64,000 bases of DNA. Source: Byssovorax sp. (GTDB lineage: Bacteria; Myxococcota_A; Polyangia; Polyangiales; Polyangiaceae). The position numbers were made by a program, and so were the translations under genes. The DNA lies in assembly GCA_025362495.1 (NCBI GenBank), contig JANYGI010000040.1, positions 1 through 64,000 of the forward strand, read 5' to 3'. Positions 27,701-36,887 of the stretch are shown here, piece after piece. A model generated the notes under the pieces. That model searched no databases. It worked only from the letters and a program-made list of their open reading frames with translations, and had not been told where the DNA came from. Positions within the stretch are counted from its first letter, which is position 1, and each line of letters opens with the position of its first letter.

Positions 27701-29136
27701 GGTACGTGTGGGACAACCCGCCGTCGATCCCCGACGAGCCGCTCGCGCCGAAGCTGAGCGAGTCGCTCCCGGTGGTTGTAGGATCCACGTTCGGGAGCTG
27801 GGGCGATTTCCGCGAGTGGTATCGCAGCGCGGTCAAGGGCTTCACCGAGCCCGACGATCAGGTGCGCCGCATCGCCGAGAAGCTCACCGCGGGCAAGAAG
27901 ACGCGCGACGAGAAGCTCAAGGCGCTCTTCGAGTTCGTCGCCGACGACATCCGCTACGTGAACTTCGTCTCCGGCGAGTGGTGGCTCCCGAACCGCCCGC
28001 AAGAGCTGCTCGCGCGCCGCCAGGGCGACTGCGACGACAAGGCCATGCTCTTGATCACGCTGCTCAAGGCCAGCGGGATCGACGCGACCGAGGTGCTGGT
28101 GCAGACGCGCTACACGGCCGAGCCCTCGCTTCTTCGCAGCGAAAAAGCAGCCATTCCCGTGTTCGATCACGGCATCGCCTATCTGCCCGGCAAGAAGGGC
28201 GAGCCGGGGATCTGGCTCGACGCGACCAGCCCGGAGAGCCGTCTCGGGCCGCTGCCTTCGATGGATGCGCGCACCGTGGCGCTCTTCATCGATGAAGGCG
28301 CCGCGAAGATCATCGACACGCCGGCGAGCTCGCCCGACGATCACGGCGTCGACGCGACGTGGACGATCAAGCTCTCGCCCTCGGGCGCGGGCGATCTGGT
28401 GGCCACCGAGCGCCACACCGGCGACGCGGCGTTCGAGCTGCGGATGAACCTCAAGCAGGCCGACGCGCGCTCGCAGTGGGTCGAGCAGTACCTGGCCTCG
28501 GGCTGGTTCCCGACGGTGCAGGTGCAGGGCGACGTCGCGTTCAAGCCTGATTTGCCGCGCGGCGTGGCCACCCTCGGCTACGGCGCGCACTCCGAGGGCC
28601 TGGCCCGTCGCGAGGGCGAAGAGCTCGCCGTCCCGGTCGCCGAGACGGCCACGCTCACGTCGCAGCTCGCGCCGCTCGTGAAGCGCACGCTGCCCGTCGT
28701 GCTCCCGCCGCGCCTCGCGCCGGGCCACGAGACGCGGGCGATCACCATCGTCGCGCCGCCGGGATTCGTGTTCTCCGATCTGCCTCCGGGCGGCGACGAG
28801 CCGGGCGGCGAGTTCGGCAAAGCCCACCTCGAGTTCGCGCGCGCCGCCGGCAAGAACGCCGTCGTCGTCAAGCGGAGCGTCGTCTTCGACATGTCGACGA
28901 TCCCGGTCGAGAAGTACGCGAAATGGCGCGGCTGGCTCCAGCGCGTCGACGGGTTGATGCACCGGATGGTGCGCCTCGTGCCGGATGGAAAGGCCGTGAA
29001 GCCCGAGGTCCTGCCGGTCGTCGTCGCGCCGAAGGGCGGCAATGGCATCGTCAAGATCATCGACGGCAAGACGGGCGGCGGCACCGGCGGTGGTCGGGAA
29101 ACCGGCGCCGGCAAGGGCAGCCCCAAGCATCACTGA
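24739..29136 (+). CDS. Large exported protein with DUF3857 and transglutaminase-like domains
   Basis: A 1465-aa protein with a signal peptide (to about residue 35) and a 300-residue Ala/Pro/Lys-rich region. Residues 350-800 are helical and resemble TPR-like repeats (LRIGNDLLAAGRYPWAREAFF). From about 825 comes a DUF3857 domain (RQLHWLRVVTYHPDKRVSQL), then a transglutaminase-like fold with catalytic Cys1098 in GDCDDKAMLL, His in FDHGIAYLPG and Asp in WLDATSP. The C-terminal part is beta-rich. DUF3857+transglutaminase proteins are envelope-associated and probably cleave or form peptide/amide bonds; substrate unknown. ATG at 24739 or 24751 are both possible. Confidence 0.85.
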   Translation: MASPMKPVSRPLRGAAFSAAWVLAAVAAPGGAFAGSPGPKAPPAPAKAAPAAPPAPPAPAKPASNARWTAATPDEMVHDVFARARKGGEDALAALIVASSLDERASFGKVREGFAAIASSSSPFADDARWLGYRLAPVPKGAAWPGSRSVAYDVPADAMGLVKSWAILGPFQDDGAGLMRREGPEAPGESWSNTQARFAWGVYDVAWRRTLPASSTARGVPLDLYIHPRAESCTYLATRVAVPAAHKPFLIHVASTGAVRLIWDGADVAASEDAHPHLVLDRIAARVDPVSAGDHLLAVKVCSGTAGDDGRVRVRFTDEGRAPLALATSSSLAGLQITPPLPGVAAAPQPLPPPVVAKPERARSLVLKPSATLKKPVAAADGGDGDPYGDAPATPAKVAKPEPAARPKIDPSKAVAAKVAPKAPVAGKAVLAKATKPAKPAKAKLTPKEAADAEPTVVAIVPPRGVTVLRTSLEKALDLGESPSNERVLAAAILRTIGGAEDGRSPRAPGLLDRIAGDPEVSPDTLAMAGWISPFGANRSGWLNLARSKATTAHDSASAAFAQRRLIATHLGGHTIDWALGTMQEAPFRAADDAEARLMRAMAKRKLGATGFGRAGEEDLNAIEKQLGDKTPISVLTELFDATRGEADAHLRLAKRLAEIRPEARDEGYVEAFRNVDAASFEQAAAETLAQQTSADDLLRIGNDLLAAGRYPWAREAFFMATQLAPNRAAGFQGLAAARESLGALEARTGAPASESPAVASSSLSRARDLEPGDAMLKAEIAFRSDEGVTDGVGHSKAMRDEQYLVAPAVFLDRARKNPAKKGEIVDRQLHWLRVVTYHPDKRVSQLMHYSREIVIEPRSENELFENVPAEGDECELLIARVHRKDGTVVQPEEMSSGGRKPFVRWPELKTGDVVEIAARSWTAGPVGRRGDAPFYFIDYVGSTDTHPILYNEVIVDSPESSPLAIDVLNGKADRVVSEPKDGRKVTRYVWDNPPSIPDEPLAPKLSESLPVVVGSTFGSWGDFREWYRSAVKGFTEPDDQVRRIAEKLTAGKKTRDEKLKALFEFVADDIRYVNFVSGEWWLPNRPQELLARRQGDCDDKAMLLITLLKASGIDATEVLVQTRYTAEPSLLRSEKAAIPVFDHGIAYLPGKKGEPGIWLDATSPESRLGPLPSMDARTVALFIDEGAAKIIDTPASSPDDHGVDATWTIKLSPSGAGDLVATERHTGDAAFELRMNLKQADARSQWVEQYLASGWFPTVQVQGDVAFKPDLPRGVATLGYGAHSEGLARREGEELAVPVAETATLTSQLAPLVKRTLPVVLPPRLAPGHETRAITIVAPPGFVFSDLPPGGDEPGGEFGKAHLEFARAAGKNAVVVKRSVVFDMSTIPVEKYAKWRGWLQRVDGLMHRMVRLVPDGKAVKPEVLPVVVAPKGGNGIVKIIDGKTGGGTGGGRETGAGKGSPKHH

Positions 29137-29290
29137 CGATCACGCCGCGGGAGAGTGCCTGTCGGGTCGGAGGCCCGTCGGAAGACTGACGCTCTCCCGT
29201 TCGGGCCGCCGCCGACGCCGGGCGGCCGGTCCGGGGGAGGGCTCCCGGCGAATCGTTGCGGTGCCATTCGCTCCCGGATAGCCTGCCCCT

Positions 29291-30100
29291 GTGAGCGCCC
29301 GTATCGTCAGTAGCCGGGGTACGTTCCGCCTGCGGCTCTGGCACGAGGCAGCGCCGAACGCCGAGGGCGAGCTCGTCGATCTCCGCGGCGACGTCGCGCA
29401 CTCGCTCGCCTTCGCGCGCTCGCTCGCGGCCGGCATCGGCGCCGCGCCCGCGCTGCGCAGGCTGGTGGGCGGCGAGCTCGCAGATCCGCGGCTGCTCGGC
29501 GACGAAGACATCGTGCGCGCGCTGGCGACGGCGCTCGCGGCGGGGCGGGTCCTCGCGGTGCGCCTCCCCGCGATCGCGCTCCCGACGTTCGACGTCCACG
29601 CGAGCGAGCCTCCGCTTTCGACCGAGCCCGAGGTCGCCCGCGCCGAGCCGAAGACCTGGATCGAGATCGAGCTCGTCGACACCGAGGGCAAGCCCGTTCC
29701 GAACGAGCGTTACTGGATCTTGCTCCCCGACGGCAGCGCGCGCGAGGGGCGATTGAACGCCGAGGGCCGCGCCTACGTTGGCAACCTCGATCCGGGCGAG
29801 TGCGACGTGCGCTTTCCGGATCTCGACAACGACGCGGTGGCGGCGCCCGGCGAGCCGGCGAAGCCGAAAGCGCGGCAATTGCCGCCGAAGAAGCCGCGCA
29901 AGACCTGGGTCGAGATCGAGCTCCTCGGCATGGATGGCTCGGCGATCCCCGGCGAGCGCTATCGCATCACGCTCCCCGACGGGACCGCCGTCGAGGGGCG
30001 CCTCAACGAGCGTGGCCGAGCGCGGGTGAGCGGCATCGATCCCGGCGCCTGCACCGTGACCTTCCCCTCGCTCGACATCGAAGCCTGGGAGCCTGCGTGA
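29291..30100 (+). CDS. Two-copy beta-domain protein, first gene of a possible delivery cassette
   Basis: A 269-aa protein. Residues 1-110 form one alpha/beta module (LADPRLLGDEDIVRALATAL). Then a domain occurs twice, at about 121-179 and 204-262, each with KTW(I/V)EIEL, P.ERY.I.LPDG.A.EGRLN and DPG.C.V.FP.LD. The copies are about 60% identical by eye. Such carboxypeptidase-regulatory/beta-sandwich units recur in proteins linked to type VI or other contractile injection spikes, as I recall, but I have no direct evidence for such a system here. A GTG start at 29291 follows a 154-bp intergenic gap. The next gene begins 2 bp after its stop. Confidence 0.7.
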   Translation: MSARIVSSRGTFRLRLWHEAAPNAEGELVDLRGDVAHSLAFARSLAAGIGAAPALRRLVGGELADPRLLGDEDIVRALATALAAGRVLAVRLPAIALPTFDVHASEPPLSTEPEVARAEPKTWIEIELVDTEGKPVPNERYWILLPDGSAREGRLNAEGRAYVGNLDPGECDVRFPDLDNDAVAAPGEPAKPKARQLPPKKPRKTWVEIELLGMDGSAIPGERYRITLPDGTAVEGRLNERGRARVSGIDPGACTVTFPSLDIEAWEPA

Positions 30101-30102
30101 TC

Positions 30103-30735
30103 ATGGCGAAATACCACGTCGTCGAGAAGGGAGACTGTGTCTCCAGCGTGGCTGTCCAGAATGGCTATTTCCCGGGCACGATCTGGGAGCACCCCGAGAA
30201 CGACGCGCTCCGCGAGCTGCGGGGCGATCCCAACGTGCTCCTGGCCGGAGATCGGCTGTTCCTGCCCGACAAGGAGCCCAAGACGACGACGTGCGCGACG
30301 GGCAAGCGGCACCGCTTCGTGCGGCGCGGCGTGCCGGCGCGCTTCCGGCTCCAGATCTTGAACGCCGATAAACCGCGTCCGAACCTCGCTTATCGCCTCA
30401 CGATCGATGGCAGCCTGGTGCTCACCGGCGTGACGACGGGGGAGGGCGTGCTCGACGTGCCGATACCGCCCGACGCGCGCCGCGGGGTGCTCTACATCGA
30501 GGAAGACGACGCCGAGCACACGCTGACGTTCGGCGGCCTCGACCCGGCGTCCGAAGACACGGGCGTGAATCAGCGCCTGCGGAACCTGGGGTATCTGCGC
30601 AACGGCGAGCCGACGGACGACGACGTCGCCGCCGCCATCTCGATGTTCCAGCGCAAGGCGGGCCTCGATCCGACAGGCGTGCTCGACGAGCCCACCGCGG
30701 ACAAGCTCCTCGCCCGCCACGATCACAAGGGATAG
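30103..30735 (+). CDS. LysM plus peptidoglycan-binding protein
   Basis: A 210-aa protein. Residues 1-57 look like a LysM module (YHVVEKGDCVSSVAVQNGY, then VLLAGDRLFLPD), which binds N-acetylglucosamine in peptidoglycan. Residues 65-130 form a beta-sandwich-like unit (RFRLQILNADKPRPNLAYRL). Residues 143-205 are a PG_binding_1-like domain (NQRLRNLGYL, ISMFQRKAGLDPTGVLD, TADKLL). No signal peptide, so it would be delivered by another route or act on released cell wall. It begins 2 bp after the upstream stop and ends 9 bp before the next start, indicating one operon. Confidence 0.8.
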   Translation: MAKYHVVEKGDCVSSVAVQNGYFPGTIWEHPENDALRELRGDPNVLLAGDRLFLPDKEPKTTTCATGKRHRFVRRGVPARFRLQILNADKPRPNLAYRLTIDGSLVLTGVTTGEGVLDVPIPPDARRGVLYIEEDDAEHTLTFGGLDPASEDTGVNQRLRNLGYLRNGEPTDDDVAAAISMFQRKAGLDPTGVLDEPTADKLLARHDHKG

Positions 30736-30744
30736 GAGAGCGAC

Positions 30745-33282
30745 GTGCCCGACTGCCATCAGTGCAAGATCGATGTCGGCGCCAGCGGCCGCAGCGGCAA
30801 CTGCAAGGTCTGCTATTCGAAAGGCGTCGATTTCTGCGGGCGTTGCGCGATGTGGGAGCTCGGCCCGCTGGTCGCCGACGTCGATCTCGCCGCCGCCCTG
30901 CGCAAGGACAAGGACGAGGCCGAGGTCGAGCGCGAGGACCGCGATCAGCCGGTGGACGTGCTCAACAAGATCGGCGACGAGCCGCTCGCGTGCGACGTCT
31001 TCTTGCCGACGATGGGTGAGGTCTGCCCCTTCTTCAAGGACCAGCTCGCCAACGCCAAAGCCACCCTCTACGGCGAGCAGTTCAAGGTCTACGTCTGCAA
31101 GGTCCTCGACAAGTTTCAGGATCTCTACAAGACCTGCAAATACGACCGCCTGGCGATCCAGGTGCTGATCGCCAGCCACCTGTCGGCCCAGGAGCGCATC
31201 CAGTGTCGCGACCGGAAGGACGCCAGCGGAGAGAGCACCTCCGCGGCGGCCAGGCCGCTCAAGCGCTGGCAGACGCGGTCAGTCGCCCGGGCCCACCTGA
31301 CGGCCCATCTCGACGAGGTGCAGGCGAAATTCGGCAAGCCCATCCGCGACGCGGTGGCGCGCCCCGCCTGGCTGCTCGCCCTCGGGTGCGATGATCTGGA
31401 GCTCTTCTTCAAGGGCTTCAAGCACCCCACCCTGGCGGCGATCGACGTGCTCGCGGCCGCCGGCGGCGCGCCCGAGGCCCGCGAAGCACTCGAGATCTTC
31501 ACCATCGTCTATCACGCGCTCACCGCGACGCGGGCCCGCGCCGTCGTGAAGGAGCACTGGAGCGCGAAGAACGTCAATTTCACGGCCAAGGAGGCCCTCG
31601 GCTTCCTCTCGGAAGAGCACTTCGTGCGCCTCTACGGCGACGTGGCCGTCGGCAAGGCCTTCTCCGACGCGACCAGGGCGCAGCTCGGGTGCCTGTGGAA
31701 CGTGCTCGACGACGACAACCCGAAGAACGCTCTCCCGGCGCACCCGCGGTATGCCGATGTCGCCGTCGCCGGCAACGGGCTGCTCGACGCCACCGAGAAG
31801 GCCTATCTCCAGTACCTCCCCACGTTCGATCACCCCGAGGCGCAGGCCGGCGCGCGCACCGCGTGCGAGACCGCCGTGCGCACCCGGGTGCTCGCGACGC
31901 TGAAGGCGTACCTCGCCGACTACGCTCCTGTCGAGTGGTTCAAGCCGCCCACGCTCGTCCTCTCGTGGAGCGACACGGCGGCGATCAAGGGGCGCTCCAA
32001 GACTCTGGTCCTCAAGGAGCCGCGCCGCCTCGCGATCCCGGCCGTCAATCTCGTCTTCGGCGCCGATGGCATGCACGCCTCCGTCGCGCTGGCGGCGCTC
32101 GAGAAGGCCAAGATCGCGCCGCTCATCCGCAGCTTGCTCACCCCGGCGGATCTCCGGGCCAACGGCTATCGCGTCGAGATCGAGATCACCGGCGAGTCCG
32201 GCAACCCCCGGCGTGGCACCCGGCGCGCTGTCGTCGAGGCCGCCGTCCGCGAGGCCTTCGAGGCCGAGAAACAAGCCTTCTCGTGGCAACCCGCCTTCGT
32301 CGACGCCCACGGCGCCTTCGATCCCGGAGGGCCGATGCCGGCCTTCCTCGACGGCCTCTGCGCCCGGCTCGCCGCCGACTTCTGCGTCGATCAGGCGTTC
32401 GACGCCGGCGTCTCGAAGATGATCATCAACAACGCCCTCGCGAACGGCGTCTTCACGCCGAAGGCCTGGTTCCCCCTCAAGACGAAGGACGTCGACTACG
32501 CTGTCCTCTTTCCCGACTGCCCCTTCGACGCCGAGACGATCGACACCATCGACGAGCACTACGAGGATATCCAGGGCAGCAGCCCGCGCCCCGCTCACTA
32601 CATGGACTGGCGCAATCACAAGGACATCTGGCTCTACGATTGCTTCGCGATCGAGCACCGGCGGCGGCCGATCTTCGCCTCGCTCTCGGTGCAGCCGTAC
32701 CTGCCCGCGCCCAACTCGAACTACGGCGGTCACATCCTGTTCTACAAGCGCGCGCCGATCGCCGGGCGCGCCGTGTACACGTTCGGTGACAAGCAGCAGC
32801 CCCGCCGCAGCATGCTGCTCGTGCTCGACACCATCCTTCACGGGCGAACGAAGAAGGACGGGGCGGCCTCGCAGAAGCCGGACGCCCGCCAGAAGGTCAT
32901 CTTCCAGCTCCTCCGCCGCAACGATACGATCGCGCATCATGCCGACTGGGACAATGCCAGGCTCTGGGCGAAGACGTTCGACGGCAAGAAGGCGCCGTAT
33001 CCCGACGGCGACTCGCTGATCGAGTGTCAGGTGTTCGGTGGGATCGTCCTCACGACGGACGCCTGGGGCTTCGTGCCCGCGTGCGAGGACAAGGACTCGC
33101 TCTATTACGTCCCCAAGGATCACATCACATATCAGGACCTCGCGGCGGCGAGCCTCCAGCTCCAGACGGTTTATCCGAACATCACCGTCTTCCCGTACAC
33201 CTTCAGCAAGGCGACTGTCTTGCTCTCGGATACCAGCGGGAAAGACGCCTGGAAGGCCCACCTGAGCGAGATCGCCGAGTAG
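30745..33282 (+). CDS. Large Cys-rich protein, candidate effector/cargo
   Basis: An 845-aa protein, not recognised. It opens with three CxxC pairs (CHQC 4-7, CKVC 20-23, CGRC 31-34), a likely zinc-binding module. A long helical middle (about 100-450) follows, then a C-terminal region with strong invariant-looking blocks: AHYMDWRNHKDIWLYD (about 615) and SNYGGHILFYKRAP (about 657), rich in His, Asp, Trp and Arg and suggestive of an enzyme active site. No signal peptide. GTG start with AGGAGAG upstream. It is the third gene of the operon starting at 29291, so peptidoglycan targeting plus an orphan enzyme-like protein suggest a cargo; this is inference. Confidence 0.75.
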   Translation: MPDCHQCKIDVGASGRSGNCKVCYSKGVDFCGRCAMWELGPLVADVDLAAALRKDKDEAEVEREDRDQPVDVLNKIGDEPLACDVFLPTMGEVCPFFKDQLANAKATLYGEQFKVYVCKVLDKFQDLYKTCKYDRLAIQVLIASHLSAQERIQCRDRKDASGESTSAAARPLKRWQTRSVARAHLTAHLDEVQAKFGKPIRDAVARPAWLLALGCDDLELFFKGFKHPTLAAIDVLAAAGGAPEAREALEIFTIVYHALTATRARAVVKEHWSAKNVNFTAKEALGFLSEEHFVRLYGDVAVGKAFSDATRAQLGCLWNVLDDDNPKNALPAHPRYADVAVAGNGLLDATEKAYLQYLPTFDHPEAQAGARTACETAVRTRVLATLKAYLADYAPVEWFKPPTLVLSWSDTAAIKGRSKTLVLKEPRRLAIPAVNLVFGADGMHASVALAALEKAKIAPLIRSLLTPADLRANGYRVEIEITGESGNPRRGTRRAVVEAAVREAFEAEKQAFSWQPAFVDAHGAFDPGGPMPAFLDGLCARLAADFCVDQAFDAGVSKMIINNALANGVFTPKAWFPLKTKDVDYAVLFPDCPFDAETIDTIDEHYEDIQGSSPRPAHYMDWRNHKDIWLYDCFAIEHRRRPIFASLSVQPYLPAPNSNYGGHILFYKRAPIAGRAVYTFGDKQQPRRSMLLVLDTILHGRTKKDGAASQKPDARQKVIFQLLRRNDTIAHHADWDNARLWAKTFDGKKAPYPDGDSLIECQVFGGIVLTTDAWGFVPACEDKDSLYYVPKDHITYQDLAAASLQLQTVYPNITVFPYTFSKATVLLSDTSGKDAWKAHLSEIAE

Positions 33283-33296
33283 CGCTCAGCCCGCTT

Positions 33297-34039
33297 CTAC
33301 CTGGCATCGTGGAAGATGATGCCCAGCGTGTGCCGGCGGCCGGTGCGGATCCGGCTGACGCCGTGCCGGAGATTGACCCGATAGACCCCGCGTGTCCCCT
33401 GCACGGGGCGATGATGGACCGCGAAGATCACCGCGTCCCCTTGCCGCAGCGTCACGACCTCGGGGCGCGACTGCATGCGCGGCCGCTGCTCGGTCAGCAC
33501 GAATTCCCCGCCGGTGAAGTCCCGCTCGGGCTCCGACAGCAGGATGGCGACCTGGAGCGGAAAGACGTGCTCGCCGTGGAGATCCTGATGCAAGCAGTTG
33601 TAGTCGCCCGCCTCGTACCTGAGCAGGAGCGGTGTTGGCCGCACCTGATCGGCCGCGTGACAGCGATCGAGGAAGGCCGCGTGGTCGTCGGGATAGCGGA
33701 CATCGAGGCTCATCTCCGCATTCCAGCGATTGGCAATCGGCGCGAGCCTCGGGTAAAGGGCGGCGCGCAGATCGGCGATCAGCGCGGGCAGCGGGTACTC
33801 GAAGTACTTGTACTCGCCGCGTCCGAAGCCATGCGCGGCCATCACCACCCGGCTGCGAAAGAGGCCTTCGGCCTCGTAGAGGGCGCTCAGGGCTCCACAC
33901 TCGGCGGGGGTGATCAGGCGCTCGATCGTCGCGCAGCCGCGCGCGTCGAGATCCGCGGTGACACGCGCCCAGTCGATCTCGCTCGTCCTCTCCAGGGCGC
34001 TTCTCCCCGGATCGTCCGTGTGCGCTTCGCTTCGAGGCG

Positions 34040-34043
<4 letters not shown>
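33297..34043 (-). CDS. 2OG-Fe(II) oxygenase, Ada-linked
   Basis: A 248-aa 2-oxoglutarate/Fe(II) dioxygenase of the prolyl-4-hydroxylase-like type. The iron triad is visible: HxD in LHQDLHGEH and a distal His in NLRHGVSRI, with the 2OG-binding Arg in RTGRRH. The fold is a double-stranded beta-helix. The GTG start at 34043 overlaps the ada stop (GTGA), so both are co-translated; this linkage suggests AlkB-like alkylation repair or an accessory demethylase. Its substrate is not demonstrated. Confidence 0.85.
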
Positions 34044-35113
<1,070 letters not shown>

Positions 35114-35203
35114 GGTGCTCGCCTCCTTCGGCGGATCCGCTCGGTCAGGCGAGGAAGGTACGGCCCGCGGAAACGTCGGGCACTCCGGCGCTTGCTTTTG
35201 AAT

Positions 35204-36323
35204 TCATCGGGAGGCTCGCGATCGGGCGGCGCTCTTCAGCAGGGGCGCGAGCGCGAGCTTCATCGCCGCCGCGCTCTTGCGCAACCGCGTCGGCGTGAAG
35301 GCCGCGAAGCCGAGCTGGAGGCAGCCGCGCGGGCGCGGAAGCCGCGCGTGCGGCGAGAGCGCGCCCGCCTCGATCCCCGCGTCGGCGAGGGCGCGCTCGG
35401 CCGCGCGATCGTCGACCCCGGGCGGCAGCCACACGCAGAGCTCGAGCCCGGCGCTGGCGCCGACCACCTCGAGATCGTCGCCCAGATCGGCGGCGAGCGC
35501 GCCCAGGAGCGCGGCGCGACGCTCGGCGTAGATCGCGCGCATTCGCCGCAAATGACGGCCGAAATGGCCCTCGGCGATGAACTCGACGAGGACCGCCTGG
35601 GCGAAGGGAGGCGTGAAGCGATCGACGATCGACTTCGCGGCGAGGAAGCGATCGAGCAGCGCGTCGGGGACCACGACGTACGCGAGCCGCAGCGCCGAGA
35701 AGAGCGTCTTGCTGAAGCTGCCCGCGTGGACGACGACGCCGGCGCGATCGAGCCCCTGCAGCGCCGGCATCGGCCGCCCCTCGTAGCGAAACTCGCTGTC
35801 GTAGTCGTCCTCGAAGATCCACGCGCCCCGCGTCGCGGCCCAGTCGAGCAGCGTGAGCCGGCGATCGAGCGACAGCGTGACGCCGAGCGGCGCCTGGTGC
35901 GCGGGGGTCACGTACGCGAGCCGCGCGTCGGGCGCGCGCGCTAACCCCTGCGCCACGTCGAGCCCGCGATCGTCGACAGGGACCGGCACGATCACCGCGC
36001 CCGCGGCCGCGAGCGCCGCCCGCGCGCCGACGTACGCGGGATCGTCGAGCCAGGCGCGATCGCCGGGATCGAGGACGAGCCGCGCGACGAGATCGAGGGC
36101 CTGCTGCACGCTCGGCGTGATGATCAACTGATCGACGGAGCAGACCACGCCGCGCGCGAGGCGGAGGTGATCGGCGAGCGCCTCGCGCAGCGGGCGATAC
36201 CCCCGCCTTGAGCCGCCTCTCCAGGATGGCCGCCCGCAGCGCGTCGTAGAGGGCGCGATGGCGCGAGATCCCCGACGTTTCGAGGGTGATCGGGAGCTCC
36301 AGGATCGGTGCGCTTCGGGTCAT
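35204..36323 (-). pseudogene. Broken MocR/PdxR-type regulator (GntR HTH plus aminotransferase fold)
   Basis: The N terminus reads as the start of a GntR winged helix (SRHRALYDALRAAILERRLKAG) from 36323. The next recognisable text in another frame is GYRPLREALADHLRLARG, leading into the aminotransferase-like domain (LIITPSVQQALDLVARLVLD, then EDDYDSEFRY and the PLP Lys in SFSKTLFS). About 100 codons that normally carry the recognition helix, wing and linker are absent at about 36200, and the reading frame changes. Repression through DNA binding must be lost. From ATG at 36148 an aminotransferase-like fragment could still be made. Confidence 0.8.
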
Positions 36324-36423
36324 GGTCGTCGGCTCGAGCGGCCGGAGGGGCTGGAAAAGTGGTCCACTCGGCCTTGAGCATAGTGGCTCTTCTGGGAGAC
36401 CACCGGGGCGCTATCTTCGGGGC

Positions 36424-36885
36424 ATGAAAAGCACATCGATTGCCTACCAGGAAGTCGCGACCGAGGCCTTCAAGGCGATGTGCGCGCTGTCGGGCTACGT
36501 CCACAAGACCAGCCTCTCGCGCCAGCTCGCGCACCTGATCTTCATGCGCGTCTCGCAGATCCACCGCTGCGCGTTCTGCCTCGACATGCACTCGCAGGAC
36601 GCGCGCGCCGCCCGGGAGACCGAGCAGCGCCTCTACGCGCTCAGCGCCTGGCGCGACACGCCGTTCTTCACCGACCGCGAGCGCGCCGCCCTCGCCTGGG
36701 CCGAGACGGTGACGGAGCTCGGTCGCGATGCCATGCCCGACGCCGTCTTCGACGAAGCGCGTCGCCACTTCGACGAGCGCGAGCTGGTCGATCTCACGAT
36801 GGCGACGATCGTCATCAACGGGTGGAATCGCCTCAACATCGCCTGTCGCAAGGAGGCCGGCGGCTACACGCCCGCGGCGCGTTGA
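36424..36885 (+). CDS. Carboxymuconolactone decarboxylase/AhpD-like protein
   Basis: A 153-aa helical protein of the AhpD/CMD family. The active site HRCAFCLDMHSQDA supplies the redox Cys49-x-x-Cys52 pair and His56, the signature of peroxidase-type alkylhydroperoxidases that reduce peroxide using CxxC disulfides. Spacing to the next gene is 2 bp, and the broken MocR-type regulator lies divergently 100 bp away; this gene pair is a usual arrangement, so this gene was probably MocR-controlled and may now be constitutive or silent. Confidence 0.9.
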   Translation: MKSTSIAYQEVATEAFKAMCALSGYVHKTSLSRQLAHLIFMRVSQIHRCAFCLDMHSQDARAARETEQRLYALSAWRDTPFFTDRERAALAWAETVTELGRDAMPDAVFDEARRHFDERELVDLTMATIVINGWNRLNIACRKEAGGYTPAAR

Positions 36886-36887
36886 CG

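Noticed and set aside
25102-29133. A 1343-codon open frame on the minus strand
   Set aside because: It is a mirror of the transglutaminase gene caused by high third-position GC; its text is Arg/Gly-rich and has no domain.
29291-33282. Type VI secretion or phage tail locus
   Set aside because: No sheath, Hcp, VgrG, PAAR, ClpV or baseplate genes within the window; only the three accessory-type genes are present.
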